A stretch of 34,519 bases of DNA from an uncultured Prochlorococcus sp. (GTDB lineage: Bacteria > Cyanobacteriota > Cyanobacteriia > PCC-6307 > Cyanobiaceae), in NCBI GenBank assembly GCA_902629395.1, contig CACOQT010000010.1:1-34519 (forward strand), written 5' to 3'. Position 1 is the first letter of the stretch, and the number at the start of each line of letters is the position of its first letter. A program made the position numbers and the translations under genes. Below are positions 27,333 to 34,519 of the stretch, in pieces. The notes beneath the pieces were generated by a model. That model was not told the origin of the DNA. It searched no databases and saw only the letters and a list, made by a program, of their open reading frames with translations.

Positions 27333-29156
27333 ATGATTAATATATCCGCCAAATTAGAAGAAGCCCTCAATAGAACTTTGATCAAAGTATTCCCAAAAGA
27401 AAATCGAAGTTCAAAAACCGCTTCAATACTTAAAGGTTCTAATTTAGTTCCAGCATCCAAGCCAGAATTTGGAGATTTTCAAATAAATTGTGCTTTGTCA
27501 CTTGCTAAAGAAATTAAACAATCTCCACGTGTTATTGCAAAACAAATAGCTGATCAACTACAAAATGATAATGAATTCATCAAGATCTGTAATCCACCAC
27601 TCATCGCGGGTCCGGGTTTCATAAACCTATCTATAAATTCAAAAACACTTATCTCTGAAATCCATTTTCGTCTAAATGATAAAAGATTGGGCGTACCGCT
27701 AAAACAATTTAGTCGTAAAAAAACAGGAGAGGGAAAAATCAATAACCGTGTGATAATTGATTTTTCCAGTCCTAATATCGCCAAAGAAATGCATGTTGGT
27801 CATTTACGATCAACAATCATTGGAGACTCCTTAGCACGGGTTCTTGAATTCTGTGGTTATGAAGTCTTACGACTCAACCATGTCGGTGATTGGGGAACAC
27901 AATTTGGCATGCTCATCACTCATCTTAAAGAGGTTGTGCCAGAGGCACTGCATACCAAAGATGTTGTGGAAATAAGCGATCTCGTGAATTTTTATCGTAA
28001 AGCAAAAAAAAGATTTGATGAAGATAAAACCTTTCAAAGCAAATCAAGAAGTGAGGTTGTTAATTTACAAGCAGGTGATCAAGATAGTCTTATTGCGTGG
28101 CAATTACTCTGTAATCAATCTAGAAAAGAGTTTCAAAAGATCTACGATCGACTTGATATTAAGTTGACTGAAAGAGGTGAATCCTTTTATAACAAATTTT
28201 TGGTAGATGTTATTAATGATTTAAAAATTAAAAATTTACTCATAAATGATCAAGGCGCTCAGTGTATTTTTCTTAATGGTCTAGTGGGAAAAGACGGAAA
28301 ACCTCAACCAATAATTATTCAAAAAAGTGACGGAGGTTTCAATTATGCAACAACTGATTTAGCGGCGATAAAATACAGATTAACCCCCCCCCCACATGGA
28401 GATGGTGCATTCCGATTGATTTATGTTACTGATGCTGGCCAAGCATCACATTTCTATGGAGTTTTTCAAATTGCAAAGCTTGCAAATTGGATTCCTGCAC
28501 ATTGCCAAATCGAACATGTGCCGTTTGGTCTTGTTCAAGGAGAAGATGGTAAGAAGTTAAAAACTCGTTCTGGAGAAACAATTAAGTTAGTTGATCTTCT
28601 GGATGAAGCAATTCAGCGAGCAAGAAAGGATCTTAAAGATCGTCTTAAAAACGAAAGCAGATGCGAAAATGAAAGCTTTATAGATCAAGTCTCCAATACT
28701 GTTGGGATTGCAGCCATCAAGTATGCGGATCTAAGTCAAAATAGAGTTTCTAATTACCAATTTAGTTTTGACAAGATGCTCTCTTTGCAAGGAAATACAG
28801 CTCCATATTTACTTTATGCATTGGTTCGAATAGCCGGAATATCTCGCAAAGGTGGAGATTTAAATAAATCGTGTAATAATTTCCAGTTCAATGAACCACA
28901 AGAATGGATTTTGATTAGAAAGATATTGCACTTTGATTCTATTGTAGCTGAAGTTGAAAAAGAACTTCTTCCTAATCGACTATGCGGGTATTTGTTTGAA
29001 TTAAGTCAGATCTTTAATAGATTCTATGATCAAGTTCCTATTTTAAAAGCAAGTGAGCCCTCAAGAACTAGTCGACTTGCTTTATGTTCTATCACTGCAG
29101 ATACACTTAAGCTAGGGATGAGTTTATTAGGCATACCCACTCTGGAAAGAATGTAA
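27333..29156 (+). CDS. argS: Arginyl-tRNA synthetase
   Basis: A 607-residue class I ArgRS. The N-terminal additional domain covers about 1-120. The HIGH-type motif appears as [12 protein letters not shown] near 150-160. [18 protein letters not shown] and [21 protein letters not shown] near 365-420 form the KMSKS-like region (ArgRS often lacks the canonical lysine). The anticodon-binding DALR domain occupies about 480-607. The segment [12 protein letters not shown] just before YVTDAGQ is encoded across a run of ten C residues (28384-28393), unusual in such AT-rich DNA, yet the frame stays intact. The next gene, hisC, starts on the last base of its stop codon. Confidence 0.96.
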   Translation: MINISAKLEEALNRTLIKVFPKENRSSKTASILKGSNLVPASKPEFGDFQINCALSLAKEIKQSPRVIAKQIADQLQNDNEFIKICNPPLIAGPGFINLSINSKTLISEIHFRLNDKRLGVPLKQFSRKKTGEGKINNRVIIDFSSPNIAKEMHVGHLRSTIIGDSLARVLEFCGYEVLRLNHVGDWGTQFGMLITHLKEVVPEALHTKDVVEISDLVNFYRKAKKRFDEDKTFQSKSRSEVVNLQAGDQDSLIAWQLLCNQSRKEFQKIYDRLDIKLTERGESFYNKFLVDVINDLKIKNLLINDQGAQCIFLNGLVGKDGKPQPIIIQKSDGGFNYATTDLAAIKYRLTPPPHGDGAFRLIYVTDAGQASHFYGVFQIAKLANWIPAHCQIEHVPFGLVQGEDGKKLKTRSGETIKLVDLLDEAIQRARKDLKDRLKNESRCENESFIDQVSNTVGIAAIKYADLSQNRVSNYQFSFDKMLSLQGNTAPYLLYALVRIAGISRKGGDLNKSCNNFQFNEPQEWILIRKILHFDSIVAEVEKELLPNRLCGYLFELSQIFNRFYDQVPILKASEPSRTSRLALCSITADTLKLGMSLLGIPTLERM

Positions 29157-30271
29157 TGGAAAAAGCAGAAAATTCATTTATTGAGCTACCTAAACCTCGT
29201 AAAAATATCGGGGATTTACAGCCATATTCAGCACCACTCGAAGGAAGGCGAAATTTACTTAGACTTGACTTTAATGAAAACACCATTGGACCAAGCCCAT
29301 TAGTAATTAAATCTCTCAGAAAAATAAGTAGAGACGAAATTTCTATTTATCCTGAATACTCAGGTTTAAAAGAAAAAGTTGTAGAAACTCTAATCAAACA
29401 GAATTCAAACGTATTTATAAACTCATCCGAAGTTGGTATTTTTAATGGAGTTGATGCAGCAATAAATGCTATTTTTCATGCTTATGGCGACTTTAATGAT
29501 CTAATGCTTACGACATCGCCTACTTTTGGATATTACACTCCTTGTGCACAAATGAGAGGAATGAAAATCAACTCAATACCTTATGAAGGGAGCGATTTTC
29601 AATACCCATTTGATAAAATTTATAAATTCGTCTCTCAAAATAATCCCAAAATTTTACTCATCTGCAACCCAAATAACCCTACAGGCACAAGGTTGAAACC
29701 AGAGAGAATTTTAGAGATTACAAAACTTTCTTCCAAAACACTAGTTGTTGTCGATGAGCTTTACGAGGCGTTTACAGGTGATAGTGTTCTACCTTTTGTA
29801 AATTTCCAAAAGATACCTAATCTTGTTGTACTAAGATCCCTCTCAAAAACTGCTGGTTTAGCAAGCTTAAGAATTGGGTTTGCTATTGGTAATTCAAAAG
29901 TAATTGATATAGTTAAAAGGGTTACTGGCCCTTATGACGTCAACAGCTTTGCTGTGATTGCTGCATTTGCTGCACTAGAAGACCAACCCTATACTGATTT
30001 TTATGTAAATGAAGTCCTTGAGGCTCGTAAATGGATCAAAGTTCAATTAGAGAAGTACCACGTTAAGCATCATATGGAGGGAGGCAACTATTTTCTACTG
30101 TGGCCAAAATCAAATCCAAAACATGTAGAGCAAAAGCTGAAGTCATCTGGAATTCTAATTCGCAATATGGATAAGAAAAAAAATTTAAAAGGTTCTATCA
30201 GAGTAAGTATTGGAACGATTGAGCAAATGACGAGGTTCTGGTCAGCTTTCAAGATTATTGATGATGTATAA
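29156..30271 (+). CDS. hisC: Histidinol-phosphate aminotransferase
   Basis: A 371-residue PLP-dependent aminotransferase of histidine synthesis. It begins with LQPYSAPLEGRRNLLRLDFNENTIGPSP, the substrate-binding N terminus of HisC. Further motifs are GIFNGVDAAINAIF (PLP phosphate), LICNPNNPTGTRL near residue 165, VVVDELYEAF, and the PLP lysine in LRSLSKTAGLASLRIGFAIG near 225. The start ATG overlaps the argS stop (TAATG at 29154-29158), so translation is coupled. Its close relative at 13679-14761 has the cobalamin-type N terminus, which makes this the likelier histidine enzyme. HisC proteins can also serve aromatic amino acids. Confidence 0.9.
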   Translation: MEKAENSFIELPKPRKNIGDLQPYSAPLEGRRNLLRLDFNENTIGPSPLVIKSLRKISRDEISIYPEYSGLKEKVVETLIKQNSNVFINSSEVGIFNGVDAAINAIFHAYGDFNDLMLTTSPTFGYYTPCAQMRGMKINSIPYEGSDFQYPFDKIYKFVSQNNPKILLICNPNNPTGTRLKPERILEITKLSSKTLVVVDELYEAFTGDSVLPFVNFQKIPNLVVLRSLSKTAGLASLRIGFAIGNSKVIDIVKRVTGPYDVNSFAVIAAFAALEDQPYTDFYVNEVLEARKWIKVQLEKYHVKHHMEGGNYFLLWPKSNPKHVEQKLKSSGILIRNMDKKKNLKGSIRVSIGTIEQMTRFWSAFKIIDDV

Positions 30272-30283
30272 GTTAGATTAGGT

Positions 30284-30305
30284 ACGTCTATAATTTCTAA
30301 GACGT
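30284..30305. terminator. Weak inverted repeat between convergent hisC and trpG
   Basis: ACGTCT (30284-30289) and AGACGT (30300-30305) form a 6-bp stem with a 10-base loop in the 33-bp space between the two convergent genes. Neither flank has a strong T-tract, so termination here is only plausible. Confidence 0.35.
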
Positions 30306-30901
30306 TAATTACTATCCGCAATATCTAAGAAGTTGGAAAGCAACTTATGACCAGCCTCAGTCAACACACTCTCAGGATGAAATTGTACCCCGTGTATGTG
30401 CGGAAAATGTTTATGAGTTATACCCATAATTGTGTCATCCTCTAACCAGGCTGTAACCTCTAAGCAATCTGGGAAGCTCTCACTCTCCGCAATTAAGCTG
30501 TGATATCTAGTCGCTATTAAGGGGTTAGGAAGGTCTTTAAAGATTCCAGTACTTTTATGCAAAACATTAGATGTTTTACCATGCATTAGTTCTTTGGCTC
30601 TTATTACTTTTCCACCGAATGCTTGAGTAATAGCCTGATGGCCAAGACAAACGCCAAGAGTTGGTATTTTTGTCGATATTTCAGACAATATATCTAAACA
30701 AACACCAGATTGATTAGGATCTCCCGGACCGGGAGATAACAAAATCGCATCCGGATTTAAATCTGTAATTTCACCAATTGTAATAGCATCATTACGTTTA
30801 ACTATTAATTCTGATGCAATAGGATGCTGAGAAGCTAATTCGCCCAAATATTGAACGAGGTTATATGTGAAACTGTCATAATTGTCGATTACCAAAAACA
30901 T
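30305..30901 (-). CDS. trpG: Anthranilate synthase glutamine amidotransferase subunit (TrpG/PabA)
   Basis: A 198-residue class I glutamine amidotransferase that supplies ammonia to anthranilate synthase (and often aminodeoxychorismate synthase). The N-terminal IDNYDSFTYNLVQYLGEL and LSPGPGDPNQSG are diagnostic. The nucleophilic cysteine is in LGVCLGHQAI near residue 80, and the catalytic His-Glu pair is in VQFHPESVLT near 171-177. The trpE or pabB partner is not in the window, and the protein may serve both tryptophan and folate pathways, as is common. It is the last gene of the prfB-DUF3285-ybeY-dgkA-trpG run, 13 bases after dgkA. Confidence 0.93.
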   Translation of the reverse strand: MFLVIDNYDSFTYNLVQYLGELASQHPIASELIVKRNDAITIGEITDLNPDAILLSPGPGDPNQSGVCLDILSEISTKIPTLGVCLGHQAITQAFGGKVIRAKELMHGKTSNVLHKSTGIFKDLPNPLIATRYHSLIAESESFPDCLEVTAWLEDDTIMGITHKHFPHIHGVQFHPESVLTEAGHKLLSNFLDIADSN

Positions 30902-30914
30902 AATTTTTAAGCGA

Positions 30915-31373
30915 TTAAATTCCTAATTGTTTTAGTAATGGAGGAAATAATAATAAAATAGCAATCAGCACCGAACTGATTGAAGCTACTAAAACTGCCC
31001 CAGCCGAACAATCTTTGGCAATTTGTGCGAGAGGATGAAATCGCTTCCCAATGGCCAAATCAACAACTGATTCAATAGCTGTATTAAGCAATTCAAGTAC
31101 CAGCACGATAGTTGCTGTAAGGGACATTATTGCTAAATCACTTTTATCGAGTCCAAGAAAAAAACCTAGAGAAAATGCTGTCACTGCAAAACATACGTGA
31201 ATCCGAAAATTTCTTTGAGTAGAGAAAGCATATCCTAAGCCTTTCCCAGCATACAAAAAGCTCGTTGGTAGATCTTTCGCTATCCTCCAAGATGACCTTT
31301 TGTTTGATCTCTTAAGAGTTTTAGACATGTTCCTTATGTCTCTATCAGAATCATTGGATATTTCTGGAACCAT
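30915..31373 (-). CDS. dgkA: Diacylglycerol/undecaprenol kinase family protein
   Basis: A 152-residue member of the prokaryotic DAGK family, small membrane kinases that phosphorylate diacylglycerol or undecaprenol for lipid recycling. After a polar, charged N-terminal extension (about 1-35) come KGLGYAFSTQRNFRIHV and three hydrophobic helices (about 56-72, 78-95 and 125-147). The active-site segment LELLNTAIESVVDL near 95-107 and KDCSAGAVL near 123 are conserved. The start is ATG at 31373; an internal ATG at 31328 would remove 15 residues. It sits 24 bases after ybeY, a neighbour pairing common across bacteria. Confidence 0.9.
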   Translation of the reverse strand: MVPEISNDSDRDIRNMSKTLKRSNKRSSWRIAKDLPTSFLYAGKGLGYAFSTQRNFRIHVCFAVTAFSLGFFLGLDKSDLAIMSLTATIVLVLELLNTAIESVVDLAIGKRFHPLAQIAKDCSAGAVLVASISSVLIAILLLFPPLLKQLGI

Positions 31374-31397
31374 ATTTGTAAGTCTTTATTCTTTACT

Positions 31398-31952
31398 TTA
31401 AACAATACCTCTTATATTAAGAAGTTGGTCTTGTATCAAAAGCATACTATTAAGACTCTCTTCGTCACTATGGTCCCAGCCCAAAAGGTGCAAAAGTCCG
31501 TGAGTCGCAAGCCATCTAAGCTCTCTAAATAATTCAGCGTTATTATCTTTGGCTTGCCTGATTGCTGTTGGGACTGAGATCACTATGTCACCCAATTCGA
31601 TACATTCATCATTAACACCAAAAAATGTCTCATCAAGAATGGGAAATGAAAGCACATCTGTGCTTTTTGACTGTCCTAACCAAGCATAATTTAAATCAAG
31701 AATTTTCTCATCATTAGTTAATTCCAACCCTAAGCTAAGTTGAGTAGCATTTCTTACAACTCTTGGACACTTCAATGTTGCATTTACTTGTATAAATCTA
31801 ATCCAACTGCTTATCTCATTTATCCATGGGCTTGAATTTTTCATCAACTCCAAAGGTTCTTTCTCCACAGAGACATCTAAAGTTTGAACTGGGTAGGGTA
31901 TGAAAGAAAGATCTATGTCTATTTTAGACTTACTAGTCAAATGACTCTCCAT
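31398..31952 (-). CDS. ybeY: Endoribonuclease YbeY (16S rRNA maturation)
   Basis: A metal-dependent single-strand endoribonuclease active in 16S 3'-end maturation and ribosome quality control. The zinc motif is complete: ATHGLLHLLGWDHSDEE near the C terminus gives H..LH....DH. LTNDEKILDLNYAWLGQSKSTDVLSFP, near the middle, is the family core. I chose ATG at 31952 (184 residues) over the upstream TTG at 31991, because the longer form would overlap the DUF3285 gene by 35 bases and adds a non-conserved MLCLENLIF stretch. With this start only 4 bases separate the two genes. Confidence 0.93.
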   Translation of the reverse strand: MESHLTSKSKIDIDLSFIPYPVQTLDVSVEKEPLELMKNSSPWINEISSWIRFIQVNATLKCPRVVRNATQLSLGLELTNDEKILDLNYAWLGQSKSTDVLSFPILDETFFGVNDECIELGDIVISVPTAIRQAKDNNAELFRELRWLATHGLLHLLGWDHSDEESLNSMLLIQDQLLNIRGIV

Positions 31953-31956
31953 AAAG

Positions 31957-32148
31957 TTAATGAGGAATATTAGGTTTTCCAAGCACAGCAACTAACAGAA
32001 TAAAGCCAAGAAAGCCCAATGCTGTTAAACCAAAATGAGATATGCTTTGACTGCCTTTCCGAACCATATTTTTCATCGCAAGTTTGACAAAACTTGGAGG
32101 TGGAGTTGCTTTCTTCGCGACGTCATTAGAAGTATTTCTACTACTCAT
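31957..32148 (-). CDS. DUF3285 single-helix protein
   Basis: A small protein (63 residues from ATG at 32148; 65 if TTG at 32154 is used) of the cyanobacterial DUF3285 family. The conserved core is PPPSFVKLAMKNMVRKGSQS near 18-37, followed by one transmembrane helix (FGLTALGFLGFILLVAVLG) and a short tail. Function unknown. It lies 12 bases after prfB and 4 bases before ybeY inside a compact minus-strand run, so it is probably cotranscribed with translation factors. Confidence 0.88.
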   Translation of the reverse strand: MSSRNTSNDVAKKATPPPSFVKLAMKNMVRKGSQSISHFGLTALGFLGFILLVAVLGKPNIPH

Positions 32149-32160
32149 ATTCAAAGAAAT

Positions 32161-33271
32161 TTATGATTCTTCAATATTCTGCCTTAAAAGTGACTGAATA
32201 AAAATATCTATTTCCCCATTCATCACTGCATTCACATCTGTTGTCTCTTCTTCAGTTCGTAAATCTTTTACCATCTGATACGGATGGAAAACATAATTTC
32301 TAATTTGATTTCCCCAAGCAGCTTCAACAATATCTCCACGAATATCAGCAATCTCTGCGGCCCTTTGCTCTAATGCTATCACCATCAATTTTGATTTTAA
32401 TAGTGCCATTGCTTTATCTTTATTTTGAAGTTGAGACCTCTCTTGAGTACATCTAACAGCAATACCAGTAGGTACATGAAGAATTCTAACCGCAGTCTCA
32501 ACTTTATTTACATTTTGTCCGCCTGCACCACCTGAGCGGCTTGTTGTGATTTCTAAATCTTTTTCAGGAATCTCAAGATCAACTTCTTCGTCAAGTTTAG
32601 GCATTACTTCGACTCCAGCGAAACTTGTTTGCCGCTTTCCATTCGCATTAAAAGGGGAAATTCTGACTAAACGATGTGTCCCCTTTTCATTTTGTAAAAA
32701 GCCATATGCATAAACACCTTCTATTTCGATAGTGACACTTTTTATTCCCGCTTCCTCTCCTTCTGAAAGTTCATTAATTAAAACTTTCATACCATTATTC
32801 TCAGCCCAACGGGTATACATTCTCAAAAGCATTTGGGCCCAATCTTGAGCATCAGTTCCACCCGCACCAGCATTAATTGAGAGAACTGCACCCTCCTTAT
32901 CATAAGTACCGCTCAAAAGACGCTCCATCTCCCACCGATCGAGTTCTTGCTTTAATTTTTCAAGCCCATTCTGAGCTTCCGCAAGCATATCCTCATCAGG
33001 ATCAAGCTCATAAAGCTCTAGCGAAAGATTTGCATCCTCAATAGCACCTCTCCATACAACAAGCTTTTCTAACTCTGCCTTAACCTCATCAAGCTGTCGC
33101 ATCTTTTTTTGGGCTTTTTTGGGGTGGTTCCAAAATTCAGGTTGAGATGCAACTTGCTCTAAATCATTTTTTCTGGCTAGTAATGCAGGTTCGTCAAAGA
33201 CAATCCTGGGCTGTACCCAGGCGAGCAGTCAACAAAGAGAGGTCTCTTTTGAAATCAGTCAGATCTTGCAA
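32161..33271 (-). CDS. prfB: Peptide chain release factor 2, programmed +1 frameshift
   Basis: RF2 releases peptides at UGA and UAA. The SPF tripeptide for stop recognition ([10 protein letters not shown]) and the catalytic GGQ ([11 protein letters not shown]) are present. The uninterrupted frame starts only at 33102 (313 residues), too short for RF2. Upstream, 31 more in-frame codons ([13 protein letters not shown]..., then [13 protein letters not shown]) reach the slip site CTTTGAC at 33193-33199. The other frame supplies 25 residues before the TGA (TTG start at 33271, reading [13 protein letters not shown] and ending TAQDCL). After a +1 shift the product is about 369 residues, matching the family, with TGA as codon 26 exactly as in E. 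coli. An AGGA lies 4 bases before CTT as a possible stimulator. An ATG at 33310 is an alternative start. First gene of a five-gene run. Confidence 0.93.
33193..33199 (-). promoter_or_regulatory. RF2 programmed frameshift site CTTTGAC
   Basis: On the minus strand CTT is at 33199-33197, the in-frame TGA at 33196-33194, and the following C at 33193. This is the canonical RF2 autoregulatory slip sequence: a slow UGA termination at low RF2 lets the tRNA-Leu slip to UUU and reading resumes at GAC. A purine-rich AGGA lies just upstream. Confidence 0.92.
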
Positions 33272-33329
33272 ACTGGGTAATAGAATTAATACATTAAAAG
33301 TTATCAGCATATCAACCCAAAAACTATAA

Positions 33330-33620
33330 ATGAACAGATCAATTCACGATTCAGGCATTACCACAGTGGAAATATACACTTGGAGATTTTGCCCATTCTG
33401 CCTACGTGCAAAAGCACTATTAAATGATAAAGGAGTCCAATTTACCGAATATTCAATTGACGGAGACAATGATGCAAGAACAAAAATGTCTGAAAGAGCA
33501 GGAGGTCGCAGAAGCCTTCCACAAATTTTTATTAATGGAACTGGTATTGGTGGTTGCGATGACCTCTATGAGCTTGAGAGAAATAACGAATTAAACAACC
33601 TGTTGGGAATTAAAAATTGA
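33330..33620 (+). CDS. grxC: Glutaredoxin, GrxC type
   Basis: A 96-residue dithiol glutaredoxin that uses glutathione to reduce protein and glutathione mixed disulfides. The active site is CPFC at residues 21-24 (the commonest form is CPYC) in IYTWRFCPFCLRAKALL. The cis-proline segment RSLPQIFING near 60-70 and GGCDDLYEL near 75-83 bind glutathione. The start is ATG at 33330, divergent from prfB. gshB follows after 3 bases, giving a glutathione synthesis-and-use unit. Confidence 0.95.
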   Translation: MNRSIHDSGITTVEIYTWRFCPFCLRAKALLNDKGVQFTEYSIDGDNDARTKMSERAGGRRSLPQIFINGTGIGGCDDLYELERNNELNNLLGIKN

Positions 33621-33623
33621 TTC

Positions 33624-34519
33624 ATGAAACAACTTTTTGTTATCGATCCAATCGAAAATATTAATCCCAAAAAGGATTCATCAGCAGCACTTATGCAAGC
33701 AGCATACAGAGCTAAAATAGAAGTTTGGATTTGTACACCATCTGACCTACAAGCCCGAGGTGACGACGCTTGGGTTGTTTCTAATCAAGTCAATTGTGAG
33801 CCGTGGATCAATGTCAATTCATCCGAAAGCCTTCCATTAAAAGATTTCTCATGCATTTGGATGCGCAAAGACCCACCTGTTGACGAGGCTTATTTATACG
33901 CAACTCATTTATTAGAAGTCGCAGCAAGAGACGGTGTTAATGTAATAAATAAGCCTGCATCACTCAGAGCTTGGAATGAAAAGTTAGGAGCTTTAAGATT
34001 TAGTGATTTAATGGCTCCCACTCTTGTCGCAAGTAGAGTAGAACAATTAATTTCATTTGCAAAAGAGTATGGAGAAGTAGTTTTAAAGCCACTTGGAGGG
34101 AAAGGTGGTCAAGGAGTAATACGAATTGCAAAGGATGCTCCAGGTTTTGAAGCATTGCTCGAACTGGTTACTTCACAAGAACATCTACCTGTAATGATGC
34201 AACAATTTCTACCAGAAGTAATTAATGGCGATAAAAGAATCCTTTTGGTTAATGGTGAGCCATTAGGTGCAATTAATAGACGTCCAAAGAAAGGAGACTT
34301 TAGAAGTAACCTAGCTTTAGGAGGACAAGCTGAGGCAACTAAATTAACTCCGAAAGAATTAGAAATATGTGAAAAAATTAAGCCTGATTTACAAAATGAA
34401 GGTCTCTTTTTTGTAGGTATTGATGTTATTGGAGGAATGCTTAGTGAGATAAATGTTACTAGTCCAACTGGTATTAGAGAAGTAGAAAACTTAATGAATG
34501 TTCCACTAGCAGATCAAGT
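33624..34519 (+). CDS. gshB: Glutathione synthetase (3'-truncated by the window)
   Basis: The first 298 codons of GshB, the ATP-grasp enzyme that joins gamma-glutamylcysteine and glycine. The start is ATG at 33624 ([20 protein letters not shown]). [16 protein letters not shown] and WMRKDPPVD are GshB N-terminal signatures. The ATP-grasp elements [14 protein letters not shown], the flexible loop region [14 protein letters not shown] and the metal-binding [13 protein letters not shown] at the end are present. Family members are about 310-320 residues, so only the last few percent lies beyond the window. It is coupled to grxC with a 3-base gap. Confidence 0.96.
   Translation, partial: MKQLFVIDPIENINPKKDSSAALMQAAYRAKIEVWICTPSDLQARGDDAWVVSNQVNCEPWINVNSSESLPLKDFSCIWMRKDPPVDEAYLYATHLLEVAARDGVNVINKPASLRAWNEKLGALRFSDLMAPTLVASRVEQLISFAKEYGEVVLKPLGGKGGQGVIRIAKDAPGFEALLELVTSQEHLPVMMQQFLPEVINGDKRILLVNGEPLGAINRRPKKGDFRSNLALGGQAEATKLTPKELEICEKIKPDLQNEGLFFVGIDVIGGMLSEINVTSPTGIREVENLMNVPLADQ

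Noticed and set aside
33147-33329. 60-codon plus-strand frame upstream of grxC
   Set aside because: It lies opposite the frameshifted N-terminal part of prfB, which has clear RF2 homology.

Overview
The window is a contiguous, gene-dense and visibly AT-rich piece of bacterial chromosome. It most resembles a marine picocyanobacterium, Prochlorococcus, probably a low-light ecotype. The indications are a bicarbonate transporter SbtA with its PII-like partner SbtB, cyanobacterial-type proteins (DUF3285, DUF2062, an AarF/ABC1 kinase), a cobalamin biosynthesis aminotransferase, compact gene spacing, frequent GTG/TTG starts and weak Shine-Dalgarno sequences. The genus is inferred from protein character and gene content, not from a database search. 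I see no rRNA, tRNA, insertion sequence, prophage or CRISPR array.

Layout. 1-900: 3' end of sbtA, then sbtB. 900-1860 (minus): a thioredoxin-reductase-like flavoprotein without recognisable NADPH motifs. 2127-4114: a small coiled-coil protein translationally coupled to an AarF kinase. 4121-5422 (minus): enolase. 5608-8373: a ClpB-type disaggregase. 8444-11910: secE-nusG-rplK-rplA-rplJ-rplL, with a candidate L1 site before rplA, a structured L10 leader before rplJ and a clear intrinsic terminator after rplL. 11980-14761: rnhA, pyrD and a CobC/CobD-like aminotransferase. 14754-15812 (minus): murG. 15868-16587: an unknown exported protein. 16626-17831 (minus): pgk. After a 475-bp gap come rbgA/ylqF and rluD, then a double-ATPase ABC protein (minus), a bifunctional Rel protein, a DUF2062 membrane protein (minus), mnmE, nadC, argS and hisC. 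From 33271 back to 30305 (minus) a tight five-gene run reads prfB-DUF3285-ybeY-dgkA-trpG. Divergent from it are a glutaredoxin and the start of gshB, which runs off the window.

How the genes work together. Most are housekeeping: translation (ribosomal proteins, RF2, ArgS, YbeY, MnmE, RluD, RbgA), central carbon metabolism (enolase, Pgk, SbtA/B), nucleotide, NAD, tryptophan, histidine and cobalamin biosynthesis, cell-wall and lipid recycling, proteostasis, and glutathione/thiol redox chemistry.

I did not find a clearly new multi-gene system. The strongest signals beyond ordinary annotation are: (1) prfB needs a programmed +1 frameshift at CTT TGA C (33193-33199), so its first 56 codons lie outside the simple ORF; (2) the TrxR-like protein has lost both NADPH-binding motifs, like the ferredoxin-linked or pyridine-nucleotide-independent TrxR relatives; (3) the rplJ leader is a structured RNA; (4) rnhA starts on the base after the rplL terminator T-tract; (5) argS carries a 10-C run; (6) there is an orphan secreted protein and candidate micro-ORFs.
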